Source of the DNA: Oscillospiraceae bacterium | Lineage (GTDB): Bacteria; Bacillota; Clostridia; Oscillospirales; WRJC01 | Assembly: GCA_009777355.1 (NCBI GenBank) | Contig: WRMA01000004.1 | Span: forward strand, 1-51,206 | DNA length: 51,206 nucleotides | Reading direction: 5' to 3' | In this document: positions 1-9,959 of the stretch, one piece after another | How the letters are laid out: each line of letters starts with the position of its first letter | Numbering within the stretch: position 1 is the first letter of the stretch | The notes under the pieces: generated by a model | What the model was told of the DNA's origin: nothing | What the model saw: the letters and a program-made list of their open reading frames with translations, nothing else | Databases searched by the model: none | Program-made: the position numbers and the translations under genes

Positions 1-33
1 TTGAAATTTGATGTCGCGTACGGGGAGACGAAA

Positions 34-78
34 ACACCCGCCGTCTGCGGACGGCACCCTCTTTACGAAAGAGGGCAA
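34..78. repeat. Partial copy of a dispersed hairpin repeat (CACCCGCCGTCTGCGGACGGCACCCTCTTTACGAAAGAGGGCA)
   Basis: Two adjacent hairpins (CCGTC/GACGG; CCCTCTTT/AAAGAGGG); reverse complement resembles 7228-7281. Confidence 0.7.
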
Positions 79-152
79 AGAATAAATCCATTATTTGTTC
101 ACAAAAATTTAACTCATTCAAAAACCGTAAGCGAACGCCGTAATTTTATTAT

Positions 153-1883
153 CTATAAATTCGCCGCGCCGAAAAAATAAAAATCCGAATCCCCGAACGC
201 GATACCCAAGGCTTTCGCGTTCGCCGCGCCGGTAAGCGGCGCCAGCTTCCCGTTCGTTCCCGCGCGGTAAATTACACCCGACGTTAATCCCTGGAATAAC
301 CCCGGCAGATATTTTGCCGTCGTCTGGACCGTAACCCGTCCGCTTTCCGGTTCGCCGAGCGCCACGCCTATTATATTATCGGGCGCGAAATTGTCGTTTT
401 TATGCCCGAAAGTAAATATCAGGCTGTTTATCTCATGGTTATTGCCGCCGTTATACTGCAGTAAAAATAAAAACTCCCCGGGTTTACCGGGATTCTCAAT
501 AGCCCCGGTTTTTAGAAAATAGCTGATACTCTGGTCGTCCTGCATACGCATAGACCTGAACGGACGGTATCGCTTAACGGACGAAATATTGACCCCGTCT
601 ATGGCGCACTCTATAAAACAGGGTTCTCTCGGAATCCTGTCGGCGTCTATTCCCGTTATGTATATTCTCGAATTACTCTTGTAAGTAATCCCGACTGAGC
701 CGAATGTGTGATTAATATTCATAAACAAAGGCAGTCTCGTAATACCGCCTTTCGTGATTTCCCCGGAAGAATTGACGCTTAATATCTGTATTCTCGCCTG
801 GTTTTCGCCGGGGATTTGACTGATTAACGCTATTTTACCCATACCTCCCCAAAATCTGTCGGTGACCATAGGCGCCGCTATTCTCAGCGCTGTCTGGCCC
901 GATACCGACACGGACATATCTCCGGTAGTTCCTATTTGCCGCCGCGTTCCCGCGGTTATAGTATCCCCGTTGATATTAATATTAACGGCGAATATATCGT
1001 CGCCGGTTCTGTGCAGCCAAACGCACGCCCTCCTGTTCCTGTCGTAACAGAACAGGCCTATATCGTCTAAATTTCCCCCGTAAGGCCCGAGCTGAAGAGT
1101 ATGCTTAAGCGTAATAATTTCGCCGCTGTAATCCATAAGCGAAAAATAAACCGTAGGGTTATTGGAAGAAGAGTTTTTACAGCAGACGATTACCCGGGAA
1201 TCGTCGAGAGCGACGGTATTCAGACTCATATTCGACTGGGTCGAATCGAATGTGTGGGCGGACATCTGGGTAATAGTATTCGTCGCCGGGTTTATTATAA
1301 GACCCCTGGCATAAACCCTTAAATACGTATTATCCCTGTACAGATACGAAACGACCGCCCTTTGGGGATTCGTGTCGAAATCGCAGACGAGACTGAACGT
1401 CAAGTCGCTTATTCCCGAGAGAGACGTCTCTAAAACCGTTCCGAGAGAGACCGTTTTGTTCCCCCAGTTTACAGTCGCGACGCACGCCGAACTGTTATAT
1501 ATAAGCAGATATTTCGTATCTGAAAGCCTTATGCATCCTCCTTCTAACCGTCTGCTTTGATGCGTAGGGCCGGTCAGCGCGATTTCCCTCTGCGGCATGA
1601 ACGCCTTAACCGCCCCGTCCGGGCTAAGCGATACCAAATCCCCCCTGTTTATTTTAAGCTCCGGAGAAAAATATACCGCTTCGGGAAACGAAACGTTCCC
1701 CGAGGCGAAATTCAAATTCGCGGCGTTCACCGGGTCTCCCGTCCTGTCCGGCCTTAGACCGTTTTTCATTACCAGTTTAAAATCCTGGAGTTTAACCTGA
1801 TTGTTATTCCCGACCGCGTCGTAATATCTCGCGTTTTCACCGTGAATCGGTTCGGGGATTCTGTCTTTGAAATATAATGCCAT
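153..1883 (-). CDS. Hypothetical protein, beta-rich/propeller-like, with phage decoration-like C-terminus
   Basis: 576 aa ORF, RBS AGAGGTG upstream of ATG; C-terminal IGVALGE...GLTSGVIYRAGTNGKLAPLTGAANAKALGIAFGDS resembles phage decoration/tail modules. Confidence 0.6.
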   Translation of the reverse strand: MALYFKDRIPEPIHGENARYYDAVGNNNQVKLQDFKLVMKNGLRPDRTGDPVNAANLNFASGNVSFPEAVYFSPELKINRGDLVSLSPDGAVKAFMPQREIALTGPTHQSRRLEGGCIRLSDTKYLLIYNSSACVATVNWGNKTVSLGTVLETSLSGISDLTFSLVCDFDTNPQRAVVSYLYRDNTYLRVYARGLIINPATNTITQMSAHTFDSTQSNMSLNTVALDDSRVIVCCKNSSSNNPTVYFSLMDYSGEIITLKHTLQLGPYGGNLDDIGLFCYDRNRRACVWLHRTGDDIFAVNININGDTITAGTRRQIGTTGDMSVSVSGQTALRIAAPMVTDRFWGGMGKIALISQIPGENQARIQILSVNSSGEITKGGITRLPLFMNINHTFGSVGITYKSNSRIYITGIDADRIPREPCFIECAIDGVNISSVKRYRPFRSMRMQDDQSISYFLKTGAIENPGKPGEFLFLLQYNGGNNHEINSLIFTFGHKNDNFAPDNIIGVALGEPESGRVTVQTTAKYLPGLFQGLTSGVIYRAGTNGKLAPLTGAANAKALGIAFGDSDFYFFGAANL

Positions 1884-1941
1884 AATTTTTTTTACACCTC
1901 TTTTTTTGTTTTTGTGGTTTTTGTTGTTGGGATTGTTATTA

Positions 1942-2100
1942 GACTTCTTTCAAAACCGAAATACGACCACCCCGCCGTCTGCGGACGGCACCCCTCCACG
2001 GAGGGGAATTAATAAAACGGCGGAGTTGAGTGAAAATTCCCCTCCGTGGAGGGGTGGCGCGGCGCGTAAGCGGCGTGACGGGGTGGTTTTGAAAGAAGTC
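1942..2100. mobile_element. MITE-like element copy 1 (159 bp)
   Basis: Perfect 16-bp terminal inverted repeats GACTTCTTTCAAAACC/GGTTTTGAAAGAAGTC; internal CCCCTCCACGGAGGGG hairpins; second copy at 16684-16843. Confidence 0.85.
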
Positions 2101-2120
2101 CGCTGATTCGCAATGAAAAT

Positions 2121-2147
2121 GTAGGGGCGATTATTAATCGCCCGCGT
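2121..2147. repeat. GTAGGGGCG palindromic repeat (partial)
   Basis: gtaggggcgattattaatcgcccgcg; related to 5195-5221. Confidence 0.7.
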
Positions 2148-2166
2148 TGAATATTAGAGGTAATTT

Positions 2167-4227
2167 ATGGATAATATAAGTGAGGAAAAAAAACAGAAAA
2201 AAAACAGCGCGCTCATAGTCGACGACGTAACTTCCAATATACGGACGCTTTCGTCTATGCTTCAGCCGGATTATTCGGTGCGCGCCGCGGTAAACGGTCA
2301 AACCGCTATTGAAATCGCGGAGAAATTTTTGCCGGACGTTATTCTGCTCGATATATTAATGCCCGGAATGGACGGCTATGAAGTTTTATCTATATTAAAA
2401 AGCTCCGAAAGAACGAAAGATATCCCGGTTATCTTTATTACGGGGTTAAGCGGCGATACTCTCGAAGAAAAGGGCTTGCAGCTCGGCGCGGCGGATTATA
2501 TAACCAAGCCGTTTTCACCGGAAATCGTCAAACTCCGGGTGCGCAACCAAATCAAGATTATTAATTTGCAGCGCGATTTGGAGGCGGCGGCCGAAGAGGC
2601 GCGCAAGGCGAATCGTTCAAAATCCGATTTTCTCGCGAATATGAGCCATGAAATTAGAACTCCCATGAACGTAATAGTGGGTTTGACCGAACTCCTGACA
2701 GAAGAAGATTCGGTATCCGGTACGGCGCGCGATTATATAAAAAAAATTAATACCGCCGGGATTGTCCTTACCGGAATCATAAACGACGTTCTGGATATAT
2801 CGAAAATCGAATCGGGTAAATTTACGCTGAATCCAGTAAAATATAATACGGCCGAACTGCTCAGCGATATAATTAATATTAATATTTTCAGGATTGAAGA
2901 CAAGCCTGTTTCTTTCAGAATCGATATAGACGGGGATTTATTTCGCGAGCTTTACGGCGACGACTTACGCATAAAGCAGATTTTGAATAATTTATTAAGC
3001 AACGCTTTTAAATATACCCGCGAGGGAGTCGTCACCCTGCGTATCAGTACCCGGAGAAAAGACGGCGCTCAGGATATCGAACTGTATGTTTCCGTAAGCG
3101 ATACGGGGATAGGCATACGCGAGGAAGATATCGGCAAACTTTTCGCCGATTATAATCAGGTCGATACTCAGGCGAACCGCAACGTTGAGGGCACGGGGCT
3201 GGGATTGTCCATAACGAAAGGAATAGTCGGGCTTATGGGCGGGGAGATTTCAGTCGAAAGTAAATACGGCGAGGGTACGAAATTTACTGTCAGACTGCCG
3301 CAGGGATTCGTCTGCGGCGAATACGTCGGCGCTGAAGAAACCGAACAGCTGCGCGCCCTGCGTTATGACAACTCCGGGAAAAAAGACCCCGGCAGTCTTA
3401 CCCGGCCCGATTTAAGCTATGCAAGGGTGTTAATAGTAGACGATTTCCCCACTAATTTCGACGTCGCAAAAGGTATGCTGGGAAAATATAAAATCGACGC
3501 GGACTGCGTAACGAACGGACCCGAGGCAATCGAGATTATTAAATCGGGCGCGCCGGTTTACGACGCGGTATTCATGGACCACATGATGCCCGGAATGGAC
3601 GGAATAGAAACGACGCGTATAATCCGCGGGCTTGACGGCGATTATGCCCGTACTCTGCCGATTATAGCGCTTACGGCTAACGCGGTCGCGGGAAACGAAC
3701 AGATGTTTTTGGAGAACGGATTCCAGGATTTTTTGAGCAAGCCCGTAAGCATATCGAAAATAGACGCCGCATTGCGTAAATGGATTATGAAAGAAACGCA
3801 TGAATCTGAATCTGAAAATTTCGCTTCTGACTCCGACGGTTTATCTGTCTTGGGCGCGGCCGATTCGGGAGATATAAAAATACCGGGGATTAACGAGAAT
3901 CTGGGGCTTTCTTTGTATGACGGAGATACAGAGATGTTTATTGACATCATGCTGTCTTTCGCAGAAAATATACCTGATGAACTGGATAAAATGCGCGAAG
4001 TTTCGGAAGATAATCTGCGGGATTACGCAATCAACGCGCACACCGTGAAAGGCTCGGCCGCAAGCATAGGCGCGCAGAACCTGACGGAATTTGCCCGAAA
4101 AATGGAATTTTCAGCCAAAGACGGCGATTTGCCGGCGATTCTGGCTGAAAATCAGGATTTTATAAATCAGACTGAAACTCTCATATCCGATATACTTGCG
4201 TTTCTGAAACAGAACGGAACTATATAA
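2167..4227 (+). CDS. Hybrid sensor histidine kinase/response regulator (REC-HisKA-HATPase-REC-HPt)
   Basis: SNIRTLSSML..DVILLDILMPGMDGYE REC; DFLANMSHEIRTPMN H-box; GTGLGLSITKGIV G-box; second REC DAVFMDHMMPGMDG; C-terminal HPt AHTVKGSAASIGA. Confidence 0.95.
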   Translation: MDNISEEKKQKKNSALIVDDVTSNIRTLSSMLQPDYSVRAAVNGQTAIEIAEKFLPDVILLDILMPGMDGYEVLSILKSSERTKDIPVIFITGLSGDTLEEKGLQLGAADYITKPFSPEIVKLRVRNQIKIINLQRDLEAAAEEARKANRSKSDFLANMSHEIRTPMNVIVGLTELLTEEDSVSGTARDYIKKINTAGIVLTGIINDVLDISKIESGKFTLNPVKYNTAELLSDIININIFRIEDKPVSFRIDIDGDLFRELYGDDLRIKQILNNLLSNAFKYTREGVVTLRISTRRKDGAQDIELYVSVSDTGIGIREEDIGKLFADYNQVDTQANRNVEGTGLGLSITKGIVGLMGGEISVESKYGEGTKFTVRLPQGFVCGEYVGAEETEQLRALRYDNSGKKDPGSLTRPDLSYARVLIVDDFPTNFDVAKGMLGKYKIDADCVTNGPEAIEIIKSGAPVYDAVFMDHMMPGMDGIETTRIIRGLDGDYARTLPIIALTANAVAGNEQMFLENGFQDFLSKPVSISKIDAALRKWIMKETHESESENFASDSDGLSVLGAADSGDIKIPGINENLGLSLYDGDTEMFIDIMLSFAENIPDELDKMREVSEDNLRDYAINAHTVKGSAASIGAQNLTEFARKMEFSAKDGDLPAILAENQDFINQTETLISDILAFLKQNGTI

Positions 4228-4228
4228 A

Positions 4229-5131
4229 CTATATAAATTCTCTTATTCTTTCAAGAAGCTGATTTAAACGGAGCGGTTTCATAAGCAGGGCTGAACCTCC
4301 CGATTCGAAAGCTCTGTCTACATATTCTCTCGCGGAGTTGGCGGTTATAAAAATAATCGGCGCTCTGTTTCCGCTGTCTATAATTCTGCGCGCGAGGGTG
4401 TAACCGTCCATTTCGGGCATTTCGACGTCGAGCAGAAACAGACTCGGACGGCTCGTCCTGATAAACTGCAGGGCTTCGCTGCCGGAAGTTACGCAGTGCA
4501 GGTCATACGGAGCGTCCTGCAGCATCTTTTTAAGCGTGTTCAGGAACATTACCGCGTTGTCGACCGCGAGTATCAGCGCTCTGCCGCTTTTCGACGGCCC
4601 GGACATGATGGGTCTTGCCGGTATATTCTGCGTATTTCTCGGTACTGCGGGGCGTTCCGGTCTGCGTTCCTGCGCGTTTATGTTGCTTGCTACCGAATAA
4701 GACGAAGTCGGACTTGGAGCTGAAGACGGCGAAGCCGAAGAAGATGAAGAAAGCCCTCCTCCTCTGCGCAGCGCCATCTGTATATTAATAGACAGCGAGG
4801 AAACGTTCAGGATTAAATTCTCTATCTGCGATTCAAGTTCGCTCCGGCTTACCCTTGACGCGCCGGTACTGACCGCGTGGGCCTGCTTCGTCAAATCGTC
4901 CGCGTGGATTTTGCCCAGCAGCCTCGCGGTATTTAAAATCTCCGCCGTTATCTCCGGAACGCTAAGCTGCGCTTTCATAGCGGCCCTCATTTTCGATTCG
5001 GCGGCGGTGAACTCGTCGATAAACGAATTTAAACTCTGAACATAGCCGTTAAACTGATGTTCAGACATATTTTCGATTTTCCCGTAGAAATCCAGACCCG
5101 AAACAGACCTCAAATTCTCTTTGTTTAACAT
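4229..5131 (-). CDS. Response regulator receiver-domain protein with helical N-terminus
   Basis: C-terminal REC: ALILAVDNA...LFLLDVEMPEMDGYTLAR...FITAN..LMKPL. Confidence 0.85.
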   Translation of the reverse strand: MLNKENLRSVSGLDFYGKIENMSEHQFNGYVQSLNSFIDEFTAAESKMRAAMKAQLSVPEITAEILNTARLLGKIHADDLTKQAHAVSTGASRVSRSELESQIENLILNVSSLSINIQMALRRGGGLSSSSSASPSSAPSPTSSYSVASNINAQERRPERPAVPRNTQNIPARPIMSGPSKSGRALILAVDNAVMFLNTLKKMLQDAPYDLHCVTSGSEALQFIRTSRPSLFLLDVEMPEMDGYTLARRIIDSGNRAPIIFITANSAREYVDRAFESGGSALLMKPLRLNQLLERIREFI

Positions 5132-5194
5132 TTTGCGACCTCCGTTTATATTTTATCTTTATATATATTTTTTGTTTTTATTATTTTTCCGGGT

Positions 5195-5221
5195 GTAGGG
5201 GCGATTATTAATCGCCCCTAC
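5195..5221. repeat. Perfect palindromic repeat GTAGGGGCGATTATTAATCGCCCCTAC
   Basis: 13-bp arms around a single central base, read directly. Confidence 0.9.
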
Positions 5222-5245
5222 GAAATTATTTTCTATGATATATTT

Positions 5246-7045
5246 CTACTCCGCGTCCTGCTGCCTGAGGCTTTCCCTGAGCTGGAACTGCATAATCAAA
5301 TCCTCCAGCATTTTGGACTGGCTGCTCATCTCGTGCGAGGCGGCCGCGCTTTCTTCAGCGGTCGCGCTGTTCTGCAGGACGACCTGCTCCACCTGCTCGA
5401 TACGCTTGTTGATTTTCTCGATACTCAAAGACTGCTCTTTCGACGCGTTGGCGATTTCGTCCACAAGCCTGATACTTTCGTTTATGCCCTCTTCTATAGA
5501 CAGCAGGCTCTCTTTGCTCTTCAATGCGAGGACGCGCACTTCCTGGGCTACGACCGCGAACGCGCTGCCGCTCTGACCCGCGCGCGCGGCCTCGACCGCG
5601 GCGTTAAGCGCGATAATATTCGTCTGCGACGCTATATTGTCGATAAGCGTGACGATTTTACGCATTACGTCGTTATTTCTGACGGCTTCCTCGGCCATCT
5701 CCTCGTTCGCCTTCGTCTTCATGGCGACGTCGGCGATAGATTCCGAAAGCTCTTCTATAGTGCGGCTCTGCTCGACCGAACCGCTCGCGAGATTCTGCGC
5801 GCCTTCCGAAATCTGTCTCGAAGAGTCCGCGACCTGTATTCCCGCGGTCGCGACCTGGTGAAGCACGTCGAGAGTTCCGTTCAGCATAAGCTCAATCGAC
5901 AGATTTATAACGTCTTTTTCGGAACGGACGTCGATTTGCGAGGTATAATCCCCCTCTGCGACCCTGGTTAATATATACGCCTGGTGCTTAAAGCTCTCTA
6001 TCATCTTGTTAAAAGAGCGTTCGACCCTTATTATTTCGTCTTTAGTCGGCCCTGTTCCCGCGTCCAAATCGTCTATTTCTATATCTCCCAGCGCGAGGGT
6101 CTCGGCCGCTTCGCCTATTAAAATAAGCGGCTTCGTAATATGCCTGACGACGGTGAACATAATCGCGAGGGCAATCAGAAGCAGAGCGAGGGTTATAATC
6201 AAACCGCTCTGAACGAACGTCCAGATAACGGCGTTCCCTTCAGCCGTATAACGTCCGACGAACAGCATACCGACGACTTCCCCTTCCGGTCCGTATATCG
6301 GCGAGTAGCTGGTAAACGCGCGGCGTCCAAGAATATTGGTGAGCCCCAAATAAGTATTCCCCGAAAGTACGCCCCGGCTTATCTCTTCGAGAGCCGTCGT
6401 ACCTATGGCCCGCGCGCCGTCCGAACCGATAACCGTGGTAGATATCCTCTCGTCGCCCAAAAATATCGTCGCTTCGGCGCCGAGCAGGGATTTTAAGCCG
6501 TCGACGAAATCGTTAGTGTCCAGACGCATCCCGATAGATACGACCCCGACGAGATTGCCGTCGCCGTCGTAAACGGGCGCTCCCGCTCTAATAGATAGAC
6601 GCACGACCGTTCCGGTTTCAATCGCCATAAGAGTCCGGCCGGACATGGCGGCCCTTACGTTCGTCTGATTTGCGACGGAGTCGCCGTAGTTATCAGGCTC
6701 GTGAGTTCTTGCGAGAACGACCCCGGCGGCGTCGGTGACGGTGCAGAAGTCCATTCCTATTTCGCGCTGGATACGCCCCGCATGGTTAAGAATCCCCTGC
6801 CTGTCCCTGTTCGCGACCGCCTGTATCACTCCGGGATATTCCGACACGTACATAGACGCGCTGTACGCGGCTTCTTTCAGAAGTCCGAACTCATGTTCCG
6901 CGACTTTCGCCGCGACCTCCACCCTGTCGGATACTATATTGTCTACGTAATTTGAAAACAGAATTATGTTCGAAACCAGAACGCCCGCCGCGATAAGAAC
7001 CATCAGTCCAAGCATCGGGAAAATTATCTTTGTCTTTATACTCAT
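5246..7045 (-). CDS. Methyl-accepting chemotaxis protein (Cache-HAMP-MCP signal)
   Basis: Start at MSIKTK, preceded by AAGGAGAG RBS; periplasmic sensor, [35 protein letters not shown] hairpin motif. Confidence 0.95.
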   Translation of the reverse strand: MSIKTKIIFPMLGLMVLIAAGVLVSNIILFSNYVDNIVSDRVEVAAKVAEHEFGLLKEAAYSASMYVSEYPGVIQAVANRDRQGILNHAGRIQREIGMDFCTVTDAAGVVLARTHEPDNYGDSVANQTNVRAAMSGRTLMAIETGTVVRLSIRAGAPVYDGDGNLVGVVSIGMRLDTNDFVDGLKSLLGAEATIFLGDERISTTVIGSDGARAIGTTALEEISRGVLSGNTYLGLTNILGRRAFTSYSPIYGPEGEVVGMLFVGRYTAEGNAVIWTFVQSGLIITLALLLIALAIMFTVVRHITKPLILIGEAAETLALGDIEIDDLDAGTGPTKDEIIRVERSFNKMIESFKHQAYILTRVAEGDYTSQIDVRSEKDVINLSIELMLNGTLDVLHQVATAGIQVADSSRQISEGAQNLASGSVEQSRTIEELSESIADVAMKTKANEEMAEEAVRNNDVMRKIVTLIDNIASQTNIIALNAAVEAARAGQSGSAFAVVAQEVRVLALKSKESLLSIEEGINESIRLVDEIANASKEQSLSIEKINKRIEQVEQVVLQNSATAEESAAASHEMSSQSKMLEDLIMQFQLRESLRQQDAE

Positions 7046-7191
7046 TGAAACTCTCCTTGTTTTTTTATCAGAAATTATTTCTCTCCGCAATTTTAACATA
7101 AATTTATGAATATATATTTAATAATTTAAATAAAGTTCTAATATTTTCAAAAATTTTCTTCCGCCCTCTTCGTTTATGTAAATTACCGCGG

Positions 7192-7281
7192 GTAGGGGCG
7201 CGCATTGCGCGTCCGCAAAATCAACTAATGCCCTCTTTTTTAAAGAGGGTGGCAGCCGCGTAAGCGGCTGACGGGTGTTTT
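7192..7281. repeat. Composite repeat: GTAGGGGCG half-element followed by the CCCTCTTT..GGGTG hairpin element
   Basis: gtaggggcgcgcattgcgcgtccgcaaaatcaac + gccctcttttttaaagagggtggcagccgcgtaagcggctgacgggtgttt. Confidence 0.75.
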
Positions 7282-7294
7282 AAGCCCCCATTGA

Positions 7295-9820
7295 TTAAAT
7301 ATTTTCACCGCCGTTCAGTATATCCCGGACCGCCAGTACAAGAAACATATAGTGCGAAGAACCGCCTCCCATGACGTATTCCGTTTGCTGCCACAAATAC
7401 GGGAACTCAAGAAGCTCCGGCAGGTCCGGACGTATTAACGCCGTTCCGGATATTACCCCTCCCGGGATATACGACCAGTCGGCGCGGTTTAGGCCGTAAC
7501 CCACAACGGCCGATTTTACCCCTACTCCCGACGCGAAAGATATATTGTTTGAACCCGGATGACAGCCCAGGACAAAATTAAGCGAATCGAAAATCATTTC
7601 CGGACTGAAAATCTCAGGATACGCCTTATGCAGAAAATAATACTGGAAACCCAGTCTCTGAATATTCCAGCCCGCTCCCCATATATGCGGACGGTACGGT
7701 ACGCCGTACGGCGTCTCGGCCCTTTGTTCCTCAAACCGTTTTTTTAATTCGGTCAGCGAATTATATATCGCCTTCGAGAATTTTTCGTCGCATATAATTT
7801 TCTCGGCGCGCGCCGCAATCCAGCCGAGAGAATCTATCGATTCCGAAATATATTCAGACTCCGATATTAAAAAATCCCTGTATTTATCTTTTTTGGTTGC
7901 GAGAAATAACTCGGCCGCGGCGTGTATTTTCGAGTTTTTTACCCATCTTGAATTTTTTTGATTCTTCAAATTATCTGAAATATCCGGAATATTTGTGATA
8001 TCAAAGATTTCTTCGGCGATTTCAAGCGAACGTACGCTTAACTGATTATTGAAATCTTTGAGAGCGCGCGAAGCCGCCGCAAGATGCGCCGCCGTATTCA
8101 ATTCTCTCGCGGGGTTATTTTCGGTAAACACCCATCTGTCGTCCGAATTGCCCTTTATGCCGTCCGTAACGGAGCCGCTGTCGCCCAGATGAACGTACTG
8201 ACGCAGACTGTTTTCTATAATTCCCCTGTATAATCTCCCGAGAGAATTATACGCCCCGACTATCGAAAGAACGCCGTGTTCGATTTGCTGGAGTATATCG
8301 TTTTTGCCGTCGGGCTGATGAATTTCAGTTATTTTAGAATCCTGGTCAATAGACGTCGCGTCGTAATAAATATTAAATTCTTCATAGGCGAGAGATAAAA
8401 TATAGACCTCGCCCGACTGCGATTCTACGCGCAGGTCAAAATCTCCCGCGTCGTGCCAGCCTCCGGAGTTTAACCCGGGTACTGATTCTCCCGGTTTATA
8501 TTTCGTCAGGGTAGATTCACCCTGAACGTAACCGTCGATGTGAATAAAATTCAGAGGGGCCATAACGGCGTCGTCGCCGTGGCATAAATCATGCCAGACC
8601 CTGTATTTTTCGTTTACCCTCATATGGCACATCTGAACGGGCAGAAAATATTCCAGAACCGGCTGCCAGACTCCCCGCTCGTAAATATCCCCCGCGATTC
8701 TGAATACGGAGGATTCAAACGCGCCGTATTTTATTTTATATAAACCCTCGTCTTTTATATCCGTAAAGTCAAATTTTAAGTAATTATATCTTAGAAATCT
8801 TCCCCATTCGCAGTTTTCCGCGTCTGATAACAAGACTTGTTCTTCACCCGATTCAGTTATTTTATAAAGCGTTACGTTTTCCCGTTTATTCTCACGTTTG
8901 TCGAGTTCTATAACGGCCGTTTTGGTTTGCTCCGGGTGATAGCCGACCTGCGAAGTCTGAACGACGGGGGTATAAACCCAGTCTTCAATAATATTCGGCG
9001 TTATGATTAATTTGACGGCGTTTTCTGTTCTTCCGGCGGGTATTTCGCAGTTTATGACAAACCAGCCGTTGTTGTGGTTTAAGCGGCCGTCGTATAATTT
9101 TAACTGCGTTCCCTCGATTGCCGCCTCAACCGTAAATTTATTATATAAATCGTCGGGGCAAATAGTCAGGCGTTTGCCGGTTGCGTACGGCTCGGCGATA
9201 ATATCGTCGGCAATAATCGGGTTATATTTTTTATTATCCCCCGCGAGACGTTTAATATCTGCTTTTAAACTATTATTATTAAAATCCCCCGCGTTTAAAT
9301 AATTAGGCTCTTGAGATAAAAGAGGACCGTTAGGCTGTATAGGGAAAACTCCCTGTTTATTATCCATAATCCAGTATTTGCCGAATAAAATCCCGGGGAA
9401 AAGTTCTAAATTAAAGCAGATTTTCCCCGCGAATTTTTCGGGTACGGGTTTATTTAAATCAACCGTAACTATAACGGATTCGCCTTTGCCTTCGGCCGTT
9501 ATTTTATAATCGAATTTAAAATCCGGGTAAATCATCGGGTTAAATCCGCCCAGATGTCTCGCTTCGTCGGGATAACTCATCGAAACTGCAACTGAATTTA
9601 ACTCCCGATTAACTTCGCGGCCGTTTAACTTCGGTACGGGCTGCCACTGACCGGGAGTTTGTTCAAAGCGTACGTCGCCGTTTGCCGCAACTCTGTTGCC
9701 GTGCATTATAATACTCACTCCCGACTGATGACCCTCGGGGTAAATATCGCCGAACGCCGTAATATCGACGCCGCGGTTCTGAAAATATTCCGTTTCTCCG
9801 TTTAATATAAATCCATTCAT
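7295..9820 (-). CDS. Glycoside hydrolase family 9-like protein
   Basis: N-terminal Ig-like region (VYTPVVQTSQVGYHPEQTKTAVIELD), GGWHDAGDFDLRVES catalytic motif, VLGCHPGSNNISFASGVG. Confidence 0.85.
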   Translation of the reverse strand: MNGFILNGETEYFQNRGVDITAFGDIYPEGHQSGVSIIMHGNRVAANGDVRFEQTPGQWQPVPKLNGREVNRELNSVAVSMSYPDEARHLGGFNPMIYPDFKFDYKITAEGKGESVIVTVDLNKPVPEKFAGKICFNLELFPGILFGKYWIMDNKQGVFPIQPNGPLLSQEPNYLNAGDFNNNSLKADIKRLAGDNKKYNPIIADDIIAEPYATGKRLTICPDDLYNKFTVEAAIEGTQLKLYDGRLNHNNGWFVINCEIPAGRTENAVKLIITPNIIEDWVYTPVVQTSQVGYHPEQTKTAVIELDKRENKRENVTLYKITESGEEQVLLSDAENCEWGRFLRYNYLKFDFTDIKDEGLYKIKYGAFESSVFRIAGDIYERGVWQPVLEYFLPVQMCHMRVNEKYRVWHDLCHGDDAVMAPLNFIHIDGYVQGESTLTKYKPGESVPGLNSGGWHDAGDFDLRVESQSGEVYILSLAYEEFNIYYDATSIDQDSKITEIHQPDGKNDILQQIEHGVLSIVGAYNSLGRLYRGIIENSLRQYVHLGDSGSVTDGIKGNSDDRWVFTENNPARELNTAAHLAAASRALKDFNNQLSVRSLEIAEEIFDITNIPDISDNLKNQKNSRWVKNSKIHAAAELFLATKKDKYRDFLISESEYISESIDSLGWIAARAEKIICDEKFSKAIYNSLTELKKRFEEQRAETPYGVPYRPHIWGAGWNIQRLGFQYYFLHKAYPEIFSPEMIFDSLNFVLGCHPGSNNISFASGVGVKSAVVGYGLNRADWSYIPGGVISGTALIRPDLPELLEFPYLWQQTEYVMGGGSSHYMFLVLAVRDILNGGENI

Positions 9821-9901
9821 ATATAATACTCTCCTGTCTTTTTTATTTTTATTATATCACAAGCCGTTTATATATGTCAACGCCGATTTGAAAATTTCAA
9901 A

Positions 9902-9931
9902 CGGGAACGGATTTAATTTATCCGTTCCCGC
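9902..9931 (-). terminator. Putative terminator hairpin
   Basis: cgggaacggatttaatttatccgttcccg stem-loop just 3' of the LysM gene on the minus strand; overlaps in sequence with the GGAACGGAT repeat word. Confidence 0.5.
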
Positions 9932-9959
9932 CGTTATTTTTATATTTTATTTTATAATA

